This document shows positions 11,537 through 23,260 of a stretch of DNA of 64,000 nucleotides, one piece after another. The notes beneath the pieces are model-generated. The model had not been told where the DNA came from. It worked only from the letters and a program-made list of their open reading frames with translations, and ran no database searches. The DNA comes from Sequoia sempervirens (taxonomy: Eukaryota > Streptophyta > Pinopsida > Cupressales > Cupressaceae). Within the stretch, counting starts at the first letter, position 1. The number at the start of each line of letters is the position of its first letter. The position numbers were made by a program, and so were the translations under genes. The stretch lies in contig VDFB02252616.1 of NCBI GenBank assembly GCA_007258455.2, positions 125,949,107-126,013,106 of the forward strand, read 5' to 3'.

Positions 11537-14271
11537 TGAACCGGAAATAAAATGGTGTGGAGGAATGACCACTTATTCTCCTTCGGTCATTCAATTATGT
11601 CCTAGGAGTCCTAATTGGATTAACTAGGGCTGATGCAAGAAGTTGGGTCCACAAAAAGCTCAAAAAGTGGAAGTGTTTTTGCTGTTTTTCAGAATTTGTC
11701 ACACATGGATTGAAAATTTGAGGCACTTACATAATGAATCTTAAAAAAATTCAATAATATGAAATTTAGCATTTTGAATCTAGTTTCCAAATATGTAATT
11801 CATTCAAATAGCCAGATGATAGAAATTAAATTTTGATAGGGATGTATAAAAACCACTTTTTAAAAGTCCCTTTTTTTTACCATACCATGCACGTGTACGA
11901 ACATCACTTTTTGACCCAAATAAAAGTATTTTTCTAATTCCTTTTGGGGAAAAATAGATAACAACATGAAGATTTATCAGGATTTTTCTTTGTAATTTTT
12001 CCGTTTGAATATATCTTTTTATTGAATTTTTATTAGCCTTAATTTTTGTTTTTAAAAATCAACATGCATGGACAACATAATTGGACCTAAACTAAACATT
12101 TTTTGAATTTTTTTCATTGTGTAGAGAATTTTTCAAAGATTTATGTCATATAATGTTTTTTACAAGAAACTTAACCAAGCAAAAGTTATTAAAAAACATA
12201 GAAAGCCTGATATTTCAAGTTTAAGGACTAGTTTGATTAGAAATTAATTAAAAAATAACAAATATAATCTAATCTTAATAAAAATTATATATTTGGAAAC
12301 TAGGCATTGTGTTATGTAATGGGTTTTAATTTTATAGATTGATTAAGAAAAAAAGTTCATCAACCATATTGCCAAAGTTGGACATTCTTCTTGAATCTAC
12401 CTTAGATTTTTAGTTGTAGGTCAAAGGCTCAGGTTTGGGTTGCCAAGCCTTTCCCAAGCCTAAAATTGAGGTAGCATGTGGGTTGGGAATTCAAAATTTT
12501 AAAAATGCATATGCATTACAAAACACATATGTGTTCTTTATTTTCTTGATTATTTAAAAAATTAAATACTTTTTAGAAATGCATATGCATTTTGTGTTAC
12601 CCAAATCATAACACACATTTTTAGTGCATACACATTCTTTTAGGTTCAGGTACCTAAAGCATAATGCATACAATTTTTTTTAATAACACATATGAGTTTT
12701 CTACGAGATCTTTTTTTGGCCAAAACTTCCCCTCTTCATGGACCCAACTTCTTGCTTTTATCCACTATCAACCTCACAAGGTGAGTCAATTCTCAACAAG
12801 TAAGACCTAGGAAGGGTTTTTTAAGCTTTTAGGGGTTCACCACCAAGAAAATGCTTGGAAAAGACACTTTAACATTCAACTCAAAAAACCTAGTAATGCA
12901 AGCTAAATGAAGGATGCAAATGATGAAATAATGCAACAAGTTAAGGTATGTGTACCTAGAAAATCTGGAAATGTGACAAGGATTCTAGAAATGCAAAGAA
13001 GCTATCCAAAAGTGCTATGGAGGACAAAGACACCCCTACTATTGTCTTAGTCCTACTGCTATTTTTTGAGGAAAATGCAAAATCTTCATATGTCGGAACC
13101 GGATCTAGAAGAATTTTTGAAAAATACCCTCAGGAGGACTAAGATGCCCTAGGTGGTGACTTAGTCTTGTCTGGAATTTTTGAAATCTCTAAGTGTGGTC
13201 CTAAGGCTTGATGTGTGCTCTTCCTTCTTCTTTGATCTTAGGTTCTAAAACTTCTAGATTTGGCCTATAGGTGAGTTTTCATGAGGATGACAACTTTGCA
13301 ATGCAACTTTACAACTTTGTACTTCAAATGATCTTCAAGTCTTCAACCTAAATCTACAATCACAAACATAGAAGAGGAGAAAAAATTGTTAACTGTTAGT
13401 GAATGGGGGTTTTCCTTGGTCAAACCCCTTGTTGGTAATTAAATATTGAAATTAAATGAAATAGGATGAAGGAATGATTAATGAACAATATGCAATGCTA
13501 CAACTCACCAAACCCTTGCTATAAAGTCTACAAACCTGTGTGAAATGGCTAGCTTGGATATGGATCTTGAATCAAAGAAAGGATTGATAGATATTAACTT
13601 GAATTGCTTGCTTGAATGAAAACCCTACATCACAAATGTTAGCACAACAACACACAGATGCAAGAAGATCTTTGATATGATGATCGAATCTTGATGATGG
13701 CTCCAAATGCTTGATGAAATTCTCTTGAATTCTCTTGAATACTTGAATGCTTGGATGCTTAGATTGCTTGTTATGAGAAATGAGAGAAGGAACCTTGTAT
13801 TTCTACTTATCCATGCTTAATATCCTAAAAGTACACCACACCAAGCTGACATATGAATTCATTAACTAAAGGAGGCTAAATCCCACTAGAATTTGAAATT
13901 AAATCTCCAAAATACCTCAAGGGGGCCTAAGATGCCCTAGTTGGCATCTTAGTCTCAAGGCATGAAACTCGAGACATAGACTCCCAAAAGGGACCTATTT
14001 AGGTGCTTTCAAAATCAAGGTCCCAAGACCTTTGGGGGACAAAGATGCCCTAGGTGGCATTTTAGTCCCAACCCAAAAATCAGGGACACTTAGACAAAAT
14101 CATTAAATTATCATTTATCCATTGAAGTTTGTGAGGATTAGCCATAAAAAGATGTAATTCATTGGGCTTGTGGATGAAAAATAGGACCAATTAAGGCATA
14201 AATAGGGATAAATAAAGCAAGGTGGACTCAAACAAGTGTGAAAATGTAAGGGTATGCATTTTACTACACTA
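11537..14271 (-). repeat. Right (5') LTR of element A, enlarged by T1
   Basis: Matches the left LTR on both sides of the 1,137-bp T1 insertion (11,627-12,763), leaving about 1.6 kb of LTR. Hairpin copies lie at about 13,134-13,168, 13,926-13,953 and 14,038-14,070. The last bases (ACTACACTA) lack the terminal CA seen in the left LTR, so a small deletion at the junction is likely. Confidence 0.85.
11627..12763. mobile_element. TIR transposon T1 (non-autonomous, 1.14 kb)
   Basis: The left end GGGCTGATGCAAGAAG and the right end are inverted repeats over about 25 bp, with 17 perfect bases (GCAAGAAGTTGGGTCCA). The flanks carry ACTA on both sides (11,623-11,626 and 12,764-12,767), while the other LTR has the empty site GGATTGACTATCAACC. 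No transposase frame is present. The superfamily is not clear: the GGG...CC ends and a 3-4 bp duplication could fit PIF/Harbinger. Confidence 0.88.
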
Positions 14272-14600
14272 GAACTAGAACAAATAATGTGGAAGAGGCT
14301 ATGGCAGTTTTGTATGGTTTAAAACTTGCTTTGCATCTGGGTATAACAAAACTTCATGTGGAAGGTGATTTAGTATTTATCATCAATGCTTGTAAGTAGA
14401 GATTTTATCAGAATTGGCATTCAAAATACATTCTACAAAATTTTTGGGGGTTGTTAGATAATTTTCAATCTTATTAAATCTCACATATATCGTGAAGGGA
14501 ATAAGTTGGTAAATCAACTTGCAAACATGGAATGTGAAAAACAAGATGTTACCATATCAAAGGATAATTCTCCAATTTAAACTTTTCTAACCCTGGCTGA
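14272..14600 (+). pseudogene. LINE RNase H, second half
   Basis: The frame resumes with TRTNNVEEAMAVLYGLKLA and continues LHVEGDLVFIINAC and YREGNKLVNQLANMEC. This is the usual second half of the plant LINE RNase H domain (the TNN.xEAMA helix, the EGDS-like strand and the ANxLANxA end). Joined conceptually with 6,410-6,530 it completes one domain, which proves the insertion of element A. Stops in the C-terminal part show decay. Confidence 0.88.
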
Positions 14601-15660
14601 GCTAGTAACAAATAAAATTATGCATTCATTTAATTCACAAAAATCACATAATTAAATTTACCCTTCTTCTCAAGTGCATTCATTTAATTCACATAATTCA
14701 CATAATTAAAGGAGATCAAAGATGAGTTGGACCTAATTTTGAAAGGAGATTGTTGGCACAATCATTTCATTTAAGTCAAAAGAATATCTATGCAATATCA
14801 TATAGAAGAGGTGTAAAAGATAGTTGAATTTGTGCTAAGTTAGTAGGTTTTAGAGTCCAGGCTTTAGGCTTATGGCTAACCGAATTCCATAGTTTATTTC
14901 AATAAGAATCAAGCATCGGTCGATAGGCTTATTGCTTACCAAATGCATTTGAAAAATACCTAGGAATTTTGAAGGTTTTTGGCATTCAGACTTTGGAGCT
15001 TCATCATAACCTTTACTTGTGAAGTCTACAATATTGGGTATTTAGAAACCTCGAACCCTAACCCGTGAAAGTATTTTTCAATTAGCATTTTTCAGAGTTT
15101 GGGCTTTAGGCTTATGGCTTACTGAATTCCTTAGTTTATTTCAGTAAGAATCGAGCATCGGGCATTGGGCTTATTACTTATTAAATTATTTTGAAAAAGA
15201 CTTAGGAAATTTGAAGGTTTTTGGCATTTGGACTTCAGAGCTTCAACATAACCTTTACTTGTGAATTTTGTGGTATCAGGTATTTAGAAACCCCAAACCT
15301 TGAGTCGTGAAAGGATTTCACTCTTCCCTACTTAGCATTATGTTTGACATGAAGGACAAGGGATCCCTAATCCCCAACATCTGAAAGGAAATATGGGAGT
15401 TTCATGCCATCCTGTCGAATGATGAAGTTGATTTTATTTCACCTTGGGGGCTTGTGGGATTTTGACTTGTGGCTTGGATGAAAAGGTTGAAGACTTATGG
15501 TGAGGCATATGAGGATGAATAAGTAGATGACATGTTTCACATGTTTATTTGTTAATTTTTCATCTCCGCTATAATTAGGCCCTCTTGGGATCGTTTGTAA
15601 TTACTTACTATTATTATTAATATAATATATAGGCTATTAGCATTTTGCAAAAAAAATAAA
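14601..15660 (+). repeat. LINE 3' UTR with a two-copy internal repeat and poly(A) end
   Basis: A unit of about 240 bp occurs twice (about 14,845-15,085 and 15,086-15,330), sharing GGCTTTAGGCTTATGGCT, GAAGGTTTTTGGCATT and CATAACCTTTACTTGTGAA. The end GGGATCGTTTGTAATTAC followed by TTATTATTAATATAATATA and CATTTTGCAAAAAAA is typical of a plant LINE 3' terminus, so the LINE ends near 15,657. Confidence 0.8.
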
Positions 15661-15939
15661 AATTAATCATTTATAGTTACATCAAATAATTAATTATTTA
15701 TTTAAATAATTATTTATAATGCAAATATGGACACCATTAATCAAAAAGATATGTATTAACCAAATATTTATATAGGCATACATCAATATATGCCAAAATA
15801 ACATATATATATATATATATATAATAGCCATATAGGCTTACAAGAATTTCATATGGGCATATAATGTCACGTATATACAATACAAAATAAATGACCAAAA
15901 ATGCCATATAGGCATACAAAAAATGACCCTAATAAATAT
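15661..15939. repeat. AT-rich spacer with TA microsatellite
   Basis: An (AT)n run lies at about 15,802-15,822, with several scattered copies of GCCATATAGGCATACA-like words around it. No gene seen. Confidence 0.7.
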
Positions 15940-16430
15940 CCATTCCTCTTCAGGTGAAGAAAATAGATCACAAGTAGTGTTTGATCGTCAGGGGGATGGA
16001 GATGTGTATGAATGTGGTCTACTTTGAACTCAAGGGTTGGAACTCCTATTTAATTCTTCATGGATCCATACCTATTACAATAAAAAGTATAGACATTAAT
16101 TTATAGAAATTACATTATATAAAAAGAAATATTTAACAAAATAATCACTTACCTCCACCAAATGATCTCTCTCTCATTTGCAATAGTGCCATGCTCATAT
16201 TGTGGCATTGCTAAGCCCTATCTAGCAACCATCCAAATAGAAATCAAACTACAAATTAAAAATCATTTGATTTTTCAATAATAAACAAATAAAACAACAA
16301 AAGTAATTTAAAATTTACTAATCTACCTTATACCCCCATCAAAGGCATCAAGCTCTCAATTGCAGTAGAGACACCATGCTCTATTTCCCTATCAATACTA
16401 GGAAAAGGCTCTACTTGCATCATACGAAAA
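15940..16430 (-). pseudogene. Gene family E, copy E2: 3' exons (decayed)
   Basis: Two minus-strand exon-like blocks end in good donor sites: one at 16,153-16,240 (GGTGGAG|GTAAGTG) and one at 16,327-16,420 (TATAAG|GTAGAT). They encode related short peptides, AMPQYEHGTIANERE and PSIDREIEHGVSTAIES, so they may be duplicated exons. They lie downstream, in minus orientation, of the E2 5' exons at 36,292-37,607, from which the insertion of element C separated them. I do not recognise the protein. The link to E2 rests on orientation, exon style and position and is less certain than the 5' part. Confidence 0.45.
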
Positions 16431-17897
16431 TAAAACAACATTATTCAATTATGAAAACTAGAAGGGTGATGTAGGTCATAGCTTATAATGTATGACATAG
16501 TCAACAAAAATCTGAGTACTTATTGTTGCTTCATGGTTTAATATATGGTTACTACAACATTGTGTTTCTTGGGATATGTTAATGCATCCAATTCTATTTC
16601 AAATCCTTTTTATGATAAAAACCCTTCATGAACAACATCATGAAAAAAAGGTTGATAGAAGAGACCAATATTTCCTAAAGAACCAACAAGTCGAAACATA
16701 ATACACAAGAGCCATATTGGGTGGTTTCTAAGTTGGTAGGAAGAAGTTGATAGAGGAAGAGGTTGTTATAAGGGAATCTTACACAGTAAGGGGTCTCATG
16801 AATGACAAGGTAGGGTTGTAATAATAGAAGTACATATGATAGAACAATTTGATAGTTAGGATCTAAATGAGGAGGAAGGATAGAACATCCTATCCTCTTG
16901 ACTATGGACATAGTATCCTCATATCAGTAAGAGTCTTCATGAGTATCAATTCAATGTCAAAGGTTCACATATTTCATGAGGGAAATTTTAATGTAAAGGA
17001 CAGTCAAAAGATGGCAGTCCTTCAAAAAATTATATCATGCAAGCAAGGGATAATATCATGATTACATAAAGAAGTCATGCAAACCTTTTTTGATGTGAAG
17101 TGTGAAGAATTTTTAAAGTGGGAATAAGATTTATGAAAATAATGTATAGCATGATAGTGATATGCATGAAAAGAAGCAATTATGAGCACTTTCAACTAAG
17201 AAAAAAATGTAGTGATAGTGAGAAATGAAGGGATTATGGTCCTAAGATCTTGATAACAATTCACACCTATAAAGATACTCCATGATTTTCATAAAACCTC
17301 AACATTCTATTCATATTCATGGGTGAATCACAAAGAAGAGATAGCTAAGAAATGGAATGGGATATCTTCATTACAGCTTGGATAATGTAATATTCGCATA
17401 GGAAGAGTAACAATCACAAGGAGAAATGATGAATAAAGGAAAAAATTGAGCAATAAAGGATATAGCATAAATAAAGAACTTAATAGGAAGGTTACATAAG
17501 ACTGAATATAATAGTATAAAGTCACAAGATGTAATAGGACAGTCACATGTATTTTAATACTAATGAATGCTTCAAGGGATAATTGTGGAAGATGATTTTT
17601 TATAAGGAGATACTTTATATATTTTTAACCAAGATACCTCAAGGTAAAGAGTGCATAAAAGTGATGAATGTGGTGATCATCACATTCAAGATCCAATGGT
17701 ACAAGATAGTCTCATAGGAGAAGCAACAAATTTATTACAATGCTATAAGAGGAGAATGCATAGTTTATTATTAAAGGATAGTTTAGAGTGACATTCCCTT
17801 TTAATCACCATATTCATAGAGGATAGTCTTTGTGAAGGGATATAAAGAGGGCATATATTTGTAAATGATAAGTGGATAGTGCCTTGTCTATGGAGTA
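16431..17897. other. AT-rich non-coding stretch left of element C
   Basis: No coding frame with family resemblance and no repeat border found. It could be intron sequence of E2 or another old insertion. Confidence 0.5.
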
Positions 17898-17902
17898 GAT
17901 AT
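17898..17902. other. Left target-site duplication of element C
   Basis: GATAT immediately precedes the LTR start TGTAAG. The right flank at 35,844-35,848 reads GATAC, so one of five bases differs. Confidence 0.75.
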
Positions 17903-19968
17903 TGTAAGTTTGGAATAAGTAAATAAGTAAATAACAACTAAAAACACTTCTTAATGAAACATTATATCAAGATTCAACAACAATTAACTAATTTAAAGAA
18001 CATAAAACTTGAAAGTGTCTCATTGTTTCCTATCTCCATAAATTTATTAAATCACAGAGGGATCTCAGATTTGGTAAGCACCGTTACTCTTAAAATGCCA
18101 ATCTAGAGAATGGAATGATGCTAAATGTAATGATCTAATTTTGTATGGTGAAAACTAGATGATAAAAGGAAGCTACTGTAATCTAAATTGACATGAAACC
18201 TGATGGATGGAAGCTACAGTAAAACTAAGATGTAGCCATGATTATGATTCTATTGATGATATGATTTCTATGATGCTAAGATGCTATTGATATGATTTCT
18301 TGATTGTTATTCCTCAAAAGTATGTTTGCATAAAGTTAAGATTTAGGATCCATTTCTTTTTTCAGAAGGTTGTATTTATAGATTTATGGTAGCAATTTTG
18401 TAAAGGGGCAACACAACAAAGGATTGGATTCAATCCAGAGGATTGAATGGTAAGAAATGAAGAATTTTGAGCTGATGAAGGGAATGGTTTCTCCCCATGA
18501 AAACATCAGGCCAAATGATAGGTCGAATTAGAGGAAGGAAATTGAGAGATTGATTTCAATTTGTCTCCAAAGCTTTCCTGTGAATGCCAATTGAATTAAA
18601 TTGAATATTTGATGTCTAATTTGGTAGGTGAGTGAATAGAGGAAATTGCTTTTGTGCCTTTATTTGAATAATTTATGATTTATTCAAACTAGTAAAAAGG
18701 AATAAATAATTTAATAAAACAAACTATAGAATTTGTTTATTAAATAAATATAGAAGGGATATGATAATTAAACAACCGATGATCCCATAATAGTGGTTTA
18801 CAATTTTTGGCCAAACTAGACACTGAAATTATTATTTTTAACTAAATCTTCACATTCAAGCACCTATAGCGGCTAAACTGTGAGGAATTTGAAGATGGTG
18901 CAAACTAGAGTCTCATCAAATTTTGTCTATAGATTCTAAAAATATTTTTTTCAAAATTTTTGGAATCAAATTTCACTTCTTTTTCCATCTCCCACGAAAA
19001 TAGATTTTTTCATAAAACAACATTTTTAAAAAGTGATCACCGTATAACACATAACTTTTTCCATGAAGGATAAAATTATAATTCTTTCAAATTTAGATTT
19101 GTAACTCTGATATCTAGTGCTTCCACTTAATTAGATAGTTTTTATTGAATATTTTTTCCTTAATCAAGTTTCAAAGTCAAACAAATTACAATTCAGACAT
19201 AGCGACGTATAGCGTAACTTTTTTTGTATATGTCAAAATTTAATTTTTTTTTTGTTGGATCAAGGACTTCAATATCTGGTGCACTCATATTTTTCAATTT
19301 TTTTTCGATAATCTTCTATTTTTCACATGTGAAGAACAAAGAAATTCATTTTCGATGAAAAACCTATGTTTAATAAAACTTAAAAAACAAATACATAAGA
19401 AAACCAAAACATATTAAAATTATATTCATTGGATAGCTTGTTCTGAGGAATACCATAATCATTTGAAATAAATTTTAAATGAATTCATTTCATCCCCCAA
19501 AATCTAAATCAAAAGTGATTTTTTATCAGCATTTTGATAGGTGTAAAGGAGACGCATTTATAGGTATGGTTTAAAACTAGCGAGGTTCTATCCAAGGGGG
19601 TTTGATCTAAGGTGATTTGATCAAACCCCTTCAGAATCCTTAAAATGGAACTTTTTAAGGCTTAAATCATTATATTTTCTAAAAATATGTGATTTCAGCT
19701 AAAATTCGTTCCTCTCAGGAATTGTAAACCACTATTATGACAGCATTGACAAAGTATTTAACCTTGTTTAATTAATTAAGATTGAATGATGTGATAATTA
19801 AATAACACAAACTATTGAAGTTGTATATTTAATTAAAATTGAAGAATAGGAAAATGAACTATAAATAAATATTTCTATTTATTTAATAGTAGATGAAATA
19901 AAGGTTAATTAATCAAATAAATCATATTTAATTAATTATATTCTCCAGAACATTTTTAGGTGTATACA
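17903..19968 (-). repeat. Left (3') LTR of element C, interrupted by B1
   Basis: 2,066 bp, of which about 972 bp is B1. It reads TGTATACACC at its minus-strand start. The minus-strand TATA box TATAAATAC lies at 18,372-18,380, at the same place as in the right LTR. Confidence 0.9.
18777..19748. mobile_element. TIR transposon B1 (about 0.97 kb)
   Basis: The inner ends CATAATAGTGGTTTACA (left) and TGTAAACCACTATTATG (right) are perfect inverted repeats. Outside these the ends have diverged. The insertion interrupts TAATTAAACAAC/AAAGTATTTAACC, which is continuous in the right LTR at about 35,484-35,510. The interior matches the outer parts of B2 at 49,518-51,922, including GGTATGGTTTAAAACTAG and AAATCATTATATTTTCTAAA. 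No transposase frame is present. Confidence 0.85.
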
Positions 19969-19983
19969 TTTTGCCCCTCTTTG
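19969..19983 (-). other. Polypurine tract of element C
   Basis: Minus strand CAAAGAGGGGCAAAA lies directly before the LTR start TGTATACACC. Confidence 0.8.
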
Positions 19984-20320
19984 AAGTGATGTGCTTACGC
20001 ATTGCTTCAAAGAAAGTTTTGTGTTGTTGCTACAAGTATCGACAAAAAAAATTTAGTATGCCCCAGACATTGATTTTCAAGTAATGATGAATATATGCTC
20101 CCTCGGGAGATAAATTGATGAATTTTTAATTTTTAATTTTTTAATTTTTTCATATTTGTCAATGATTATTCAATTATTCGACGATGATTTGATGAAGATT
20201 TGGTGGTGAAATAATTTATCTCCCGATAAAAAATGTAGATAATTTTCCCCCAGATGAATTTGAATTAATCTCCTCTTAAAAAAGTTAATTAATCCCACCA
20301 AAATACCACTTCTAACAACC

Positions 20321-20330
20321 TATAAAAGGT
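20321..20330 (+). promoter_or_regulatory. TATA box, probable promoter of the antisense PMD gene
   Basis: TATAAAAGGT on the plus strand is preceded by a C-rich stretch and followed at about 30-50 bp by a leader that runs into the motif array at 20,568. Its strand and position fit transcription toward the PMD gene at 21,411, opposite to gag-pol. The match is to the plant TATA consensus only; no transcript start is known. Confidence 0.55.
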
Positions 20331-20567
20331 CAAAAATGTCATTTTCAAACTCATTTGTGCATTTGAGTTTTCAAAATTTGTGAGAGAGAGTTATTTGTGC
20401 AATTTGGAGCAAGATGTTGATTCCTTACCACACTCACTGATTTGAGCGTGTGTGACATCACCACCACCCGACTATCTATGGACCTCCGTTATGTACTCGT
20501 TAACCCCCTCATTGTACATGCATTTTTTGTTTTTTGTGTGTTTTTTGAGTTTTAAAATTTCAATTTC

Positions 20568-20897
20568 TTTTAGCGCTTCTACATGTCGATGTAGCGCTTT
20601 GGCTCTGTATTTTAGCACTTCTGAGGTTTTAGTACTTAGGTTGATTTTTTAGCGCTTAGGTAGGATGTTTTAGCACTTTCAATGTTGTAGCACCTAGGAT
20701 ATAAATTTTAGCGCTTTGAATTACTATTTTAGTGCTTTTACTAGATTAGCACATTTTCCCTATAGTTTAGTGCTTTGCCCCATTATAATAGCGCTTCTAA
20801 TGAAGTGACACTTTGACCATTTGTTATGGCGCTTCTGCCTTATGAAATGTCATTTTTTATGATTTAGCACTTTGAAACTCTGTTTTAACACTTCCAT
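20568..20897 (+). repeat. Degenerate motif array TTTTAGCGCTTCT upstream of PMD1
   Basis: About 16 copies of TAG(C/T)(G/A)CTT occur at spacings of roughly 18-28 bp (first copy 20,571, last about 20,888), separated by unrelated sequence. The reverse complement, AGAAGCGCTAAAA, is arrayed in the gag-side leader at 32,491-32,766 and 34,318-34,549. In each transcript's own sense the motif therefore reads the same. Confidence 0.85.
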
Positions 20898-21005
20898 GTC
20901 AGATTGATATAGTTTGTCAAATTTGTCCTTGATTTTGTCAAATTTTTATTGTGTCACCATTGGTTTGATATGATTGATGATCCTGATCAAGTAGACGATG
21001 TTCAA

Positions 21006-21179
21006 CCTCATGATAGGTGAGGTCTAATGTTTGGTTGATAACAATTATCCTCATCATAGGTGAGGAATAATTATAGTTTTATTGATAAACATCATGATAG
21101 GCAAGGTTGATTTGATGTATTGACCTCATGATAGGTGAGGTTCAATGATGTTTGATGATTGACCTCATGATAGGTGAGG
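21006..21179. repeat. Five-copy near-palindromic 17-mer upstream of PMD1
   Basis: CCTCATGATAGGTGAGG or a variant starts at 21,006, 21,049, 21,090, 21,124 and 21,163. The arms CCTCA and TGAGG pair around a 7-base centre in four copies. The third copy has lost the pairing. Confidence 0.88.
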
Positions 21180-21410
21180 TTTAATGATGTTCGCTCATGA
21201 GATTTATTCAAAAGTCTCACCAAGAACTAATTAGGTTTGATAGGATATTTGATGTTTGTTAACTTGACAAAAAGTTCTGACCTTGATCATTTCATGATGA
21301 TAGGAAGCTTTGACAAACCTCTAGATTAAAGAGTGATTTCCTCAGACGTTTGATTTGATACGTCAGCTAGCCCAACTTGAGATAGCTTTCATTACATGTT
21401 GATTTTATTC

Positions 21411-23260
21411 CTTACTAGACATTCCCTATATTAGGATTAATCGGGGTCTCTTGACAACTTTAGCGGAGAGGTGGCACAACGAGCATAACACCTTCCACCT
21501 AGCTACCAGCGAGATCATAGTCACCCCAAACGACGTTTGGAGGATTTTGCAGATACCAGTTGTCAGGGATATTATTGTTTATGATTCATCAGAGTAGGGT
21601 GGTACTGATGCTCTTCAGAGGGTGTTTCAGGATGCCAAGATTGTTGGATTGTGGATTTCATGCATGAGATGGTTGATGCTTATGCCACTTTTCCAATAGT
21701 TCTTGTTGGATTCATCGGAGGATTCCTTTGTCCTGATCGTAGGTCAAAGGGATTCTCTATTGGTTGGGGTCATGTGCTTGAGAGCATGATCATTCACGAG
21801 ATGAGATATTCTTGGGGCATGTGCATGCTTTCCCACCTTTATCATGATTTGCATTCAGTCATGTACTTTGGAGGTCAAAGTTTATCGTTTGGAGTCACTT
21901 TACTTCAAGTGTGGGTGTGGGAGCATATTGTTGTCACGTGGCCAGTGATGGTGAAGCAACCTCTAGCCAAGTGGCCTTATGTGCACATATATGCAGGTTA
22001 GCTTACTTAGCCTAGACTAGGTAAGTTAGATCATTGGGGTAGAGTTCTAGATGATATGGAGACTGTTACTTGGCATCCCTATTTGGAATGTGAGCATTGG
22101 GATGATGATGGCATGTAGTTGCCATTCTTTTTTCAATTTTTTATTTTGATCAGGTGTACATGGTGGGTTTTGGAGAGATTTTTACTAATACGTGTGCTTT
22201 GTCAGTATGACATTTTTTAGGGCATTCCTCAAGGTGTTTCCCACTATTCTCGATGACAATTGGATTCTACAAATTGGGGGCCTAGGTTATCATATGATGT
22301 GGTAGTGTAGTCCAAGCTTTACAGCCATTTGTGTGGGAGAGCCAACCAAATATTGTGGAGCCACCAGTCACAATAGATTATGCAAAGTATCTAGTATTAC
22401 ATCTATTTCCACACATCACCCTTCCTGATGAGCCAATGCCATTAGCTGCTAGGGAGGAGATTTTTTTTCACACCATCACTGACAAAGGAGAGAGGAGATT
22501 GGTGGTGAGGAGGAGGTGGTGGAGGTTGAGAGTAGTAATGATGGAGAGGGAAGTGGTGATGAGGAGGGAAATAGTAGTGATATTAGTGGAGATGAGGAGG
22601 GCAGTGATGGTGATAGCAGTGGAGATAATCTAGGTGGATCAGGTGTAGGTGGGTCAAGTCCAACCTTGGAGGAGTATTCGATGCCTCACAAGAGGCAAGC
22701 AGTTGTAGACCCTTCAGAGTAGTATGCATAGTAGTAGCAGACTCAAATAGCGAGTTTGCAGGTACAGGTTCAAACATTATAGGGCAGTTGACTTAGGCTT
22801 AGGGTTTGTTGGTACAGACTCAGAAATAGATGTAGGCTTAGGCTCAGGCCCATGCACATGCTCTAGCATCATTACAGGCTCAATTGGCTATAGCTTAGGC
22901 ACATATCATATCATTGACAACTGAGAGGTATACTGCTAGACGGGTTGCAAAGTAGGCTCAGGGTATGGCTGAGAGAGTGCAGAGATTAGCAAATGGTACT
23001 ATTGTAGAAGATTACATGGCAGAGGTTTTCTGTGTTGGTTGCAAGGTAGAGTAATACAAAGGGAAATATTGTGATGCAATTCCCTTCGAGTAGAGAGTTA
23101 GCTACACATAGTCTTGATCAGGGAGGACTCGTACTAGGACTGTTAGTATAGGTGTGACACAACCTCTTAGGAGAGACTCGAGAGATCTCGACACATTTGG
23201 TGGTGGTGGAGGGGTTGGTCCAGAGATTCCTACACCACCAAGAGCTAGCACTACATAGTC
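21411..23260 (+). pseudogene. Plant mobile domain (PMD) gene of element C, antisense to gag-pol
   Basis: The plus strand opens after a possible splice acceptor (TTACTAG at about 21,410) with LLTTLAERWHNEHNTFHLA and TPNDVWRILQIPV, the start of the aminotransferase-like plant mobile domain (PF10536). After a frameshift near 21,645 it continues with FIGGFLCPD, YSWGMCMLSHLYHDLH and LLQVWVWEHIV, which are the second half of that fold. Downstream are an acidic, serine-rich tail (22,516-22,722, shifted frame) and a glutamine-rich stretch full of TAG codons at CAG positions (22,730-23,000). PMD proteins occur as host genes (MAIN/MAIL family) and inside gypsy and Mutator-like elements. The function in elements is unknown. 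This copy is broken. Confidence 0.85.

Larger units (their letters stand above)
6531..14271 (-). mobile_element. LTR element A, gag-only (non-autonomous), inserted in the LINE RNase H
   Basis: Two related LTRs (6,531-8,119 and 11,537-14,271, the latter enlarged by T1) bracket a 3.4-kb interior. A PPT lies next to the left LTR (8,120-8,134) and a PBS-like site next to the right LTR (11,520-11,533), so the element reads on minus. The interior has one gag-like frame but no RT, RNase H or integrase, which makes it a non-autonomous derivative. The LINE protein breaks at PIG (6,530) and resumes at TRTNNVEEAM (from 14,272). A 5-bp TSD ATTGG can be inferred if six bases (the LTR end CA plus ATTG) were lost at the right junction. 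Confidence 0.85.

Noticed and set aside
21411..22001. PMD1 as a host MAIN/MAIL-type gene
   Set aside because: Its position between integrase and PPT of element C, inside both LTRs, and the same arrangement in element D make it an element gene.
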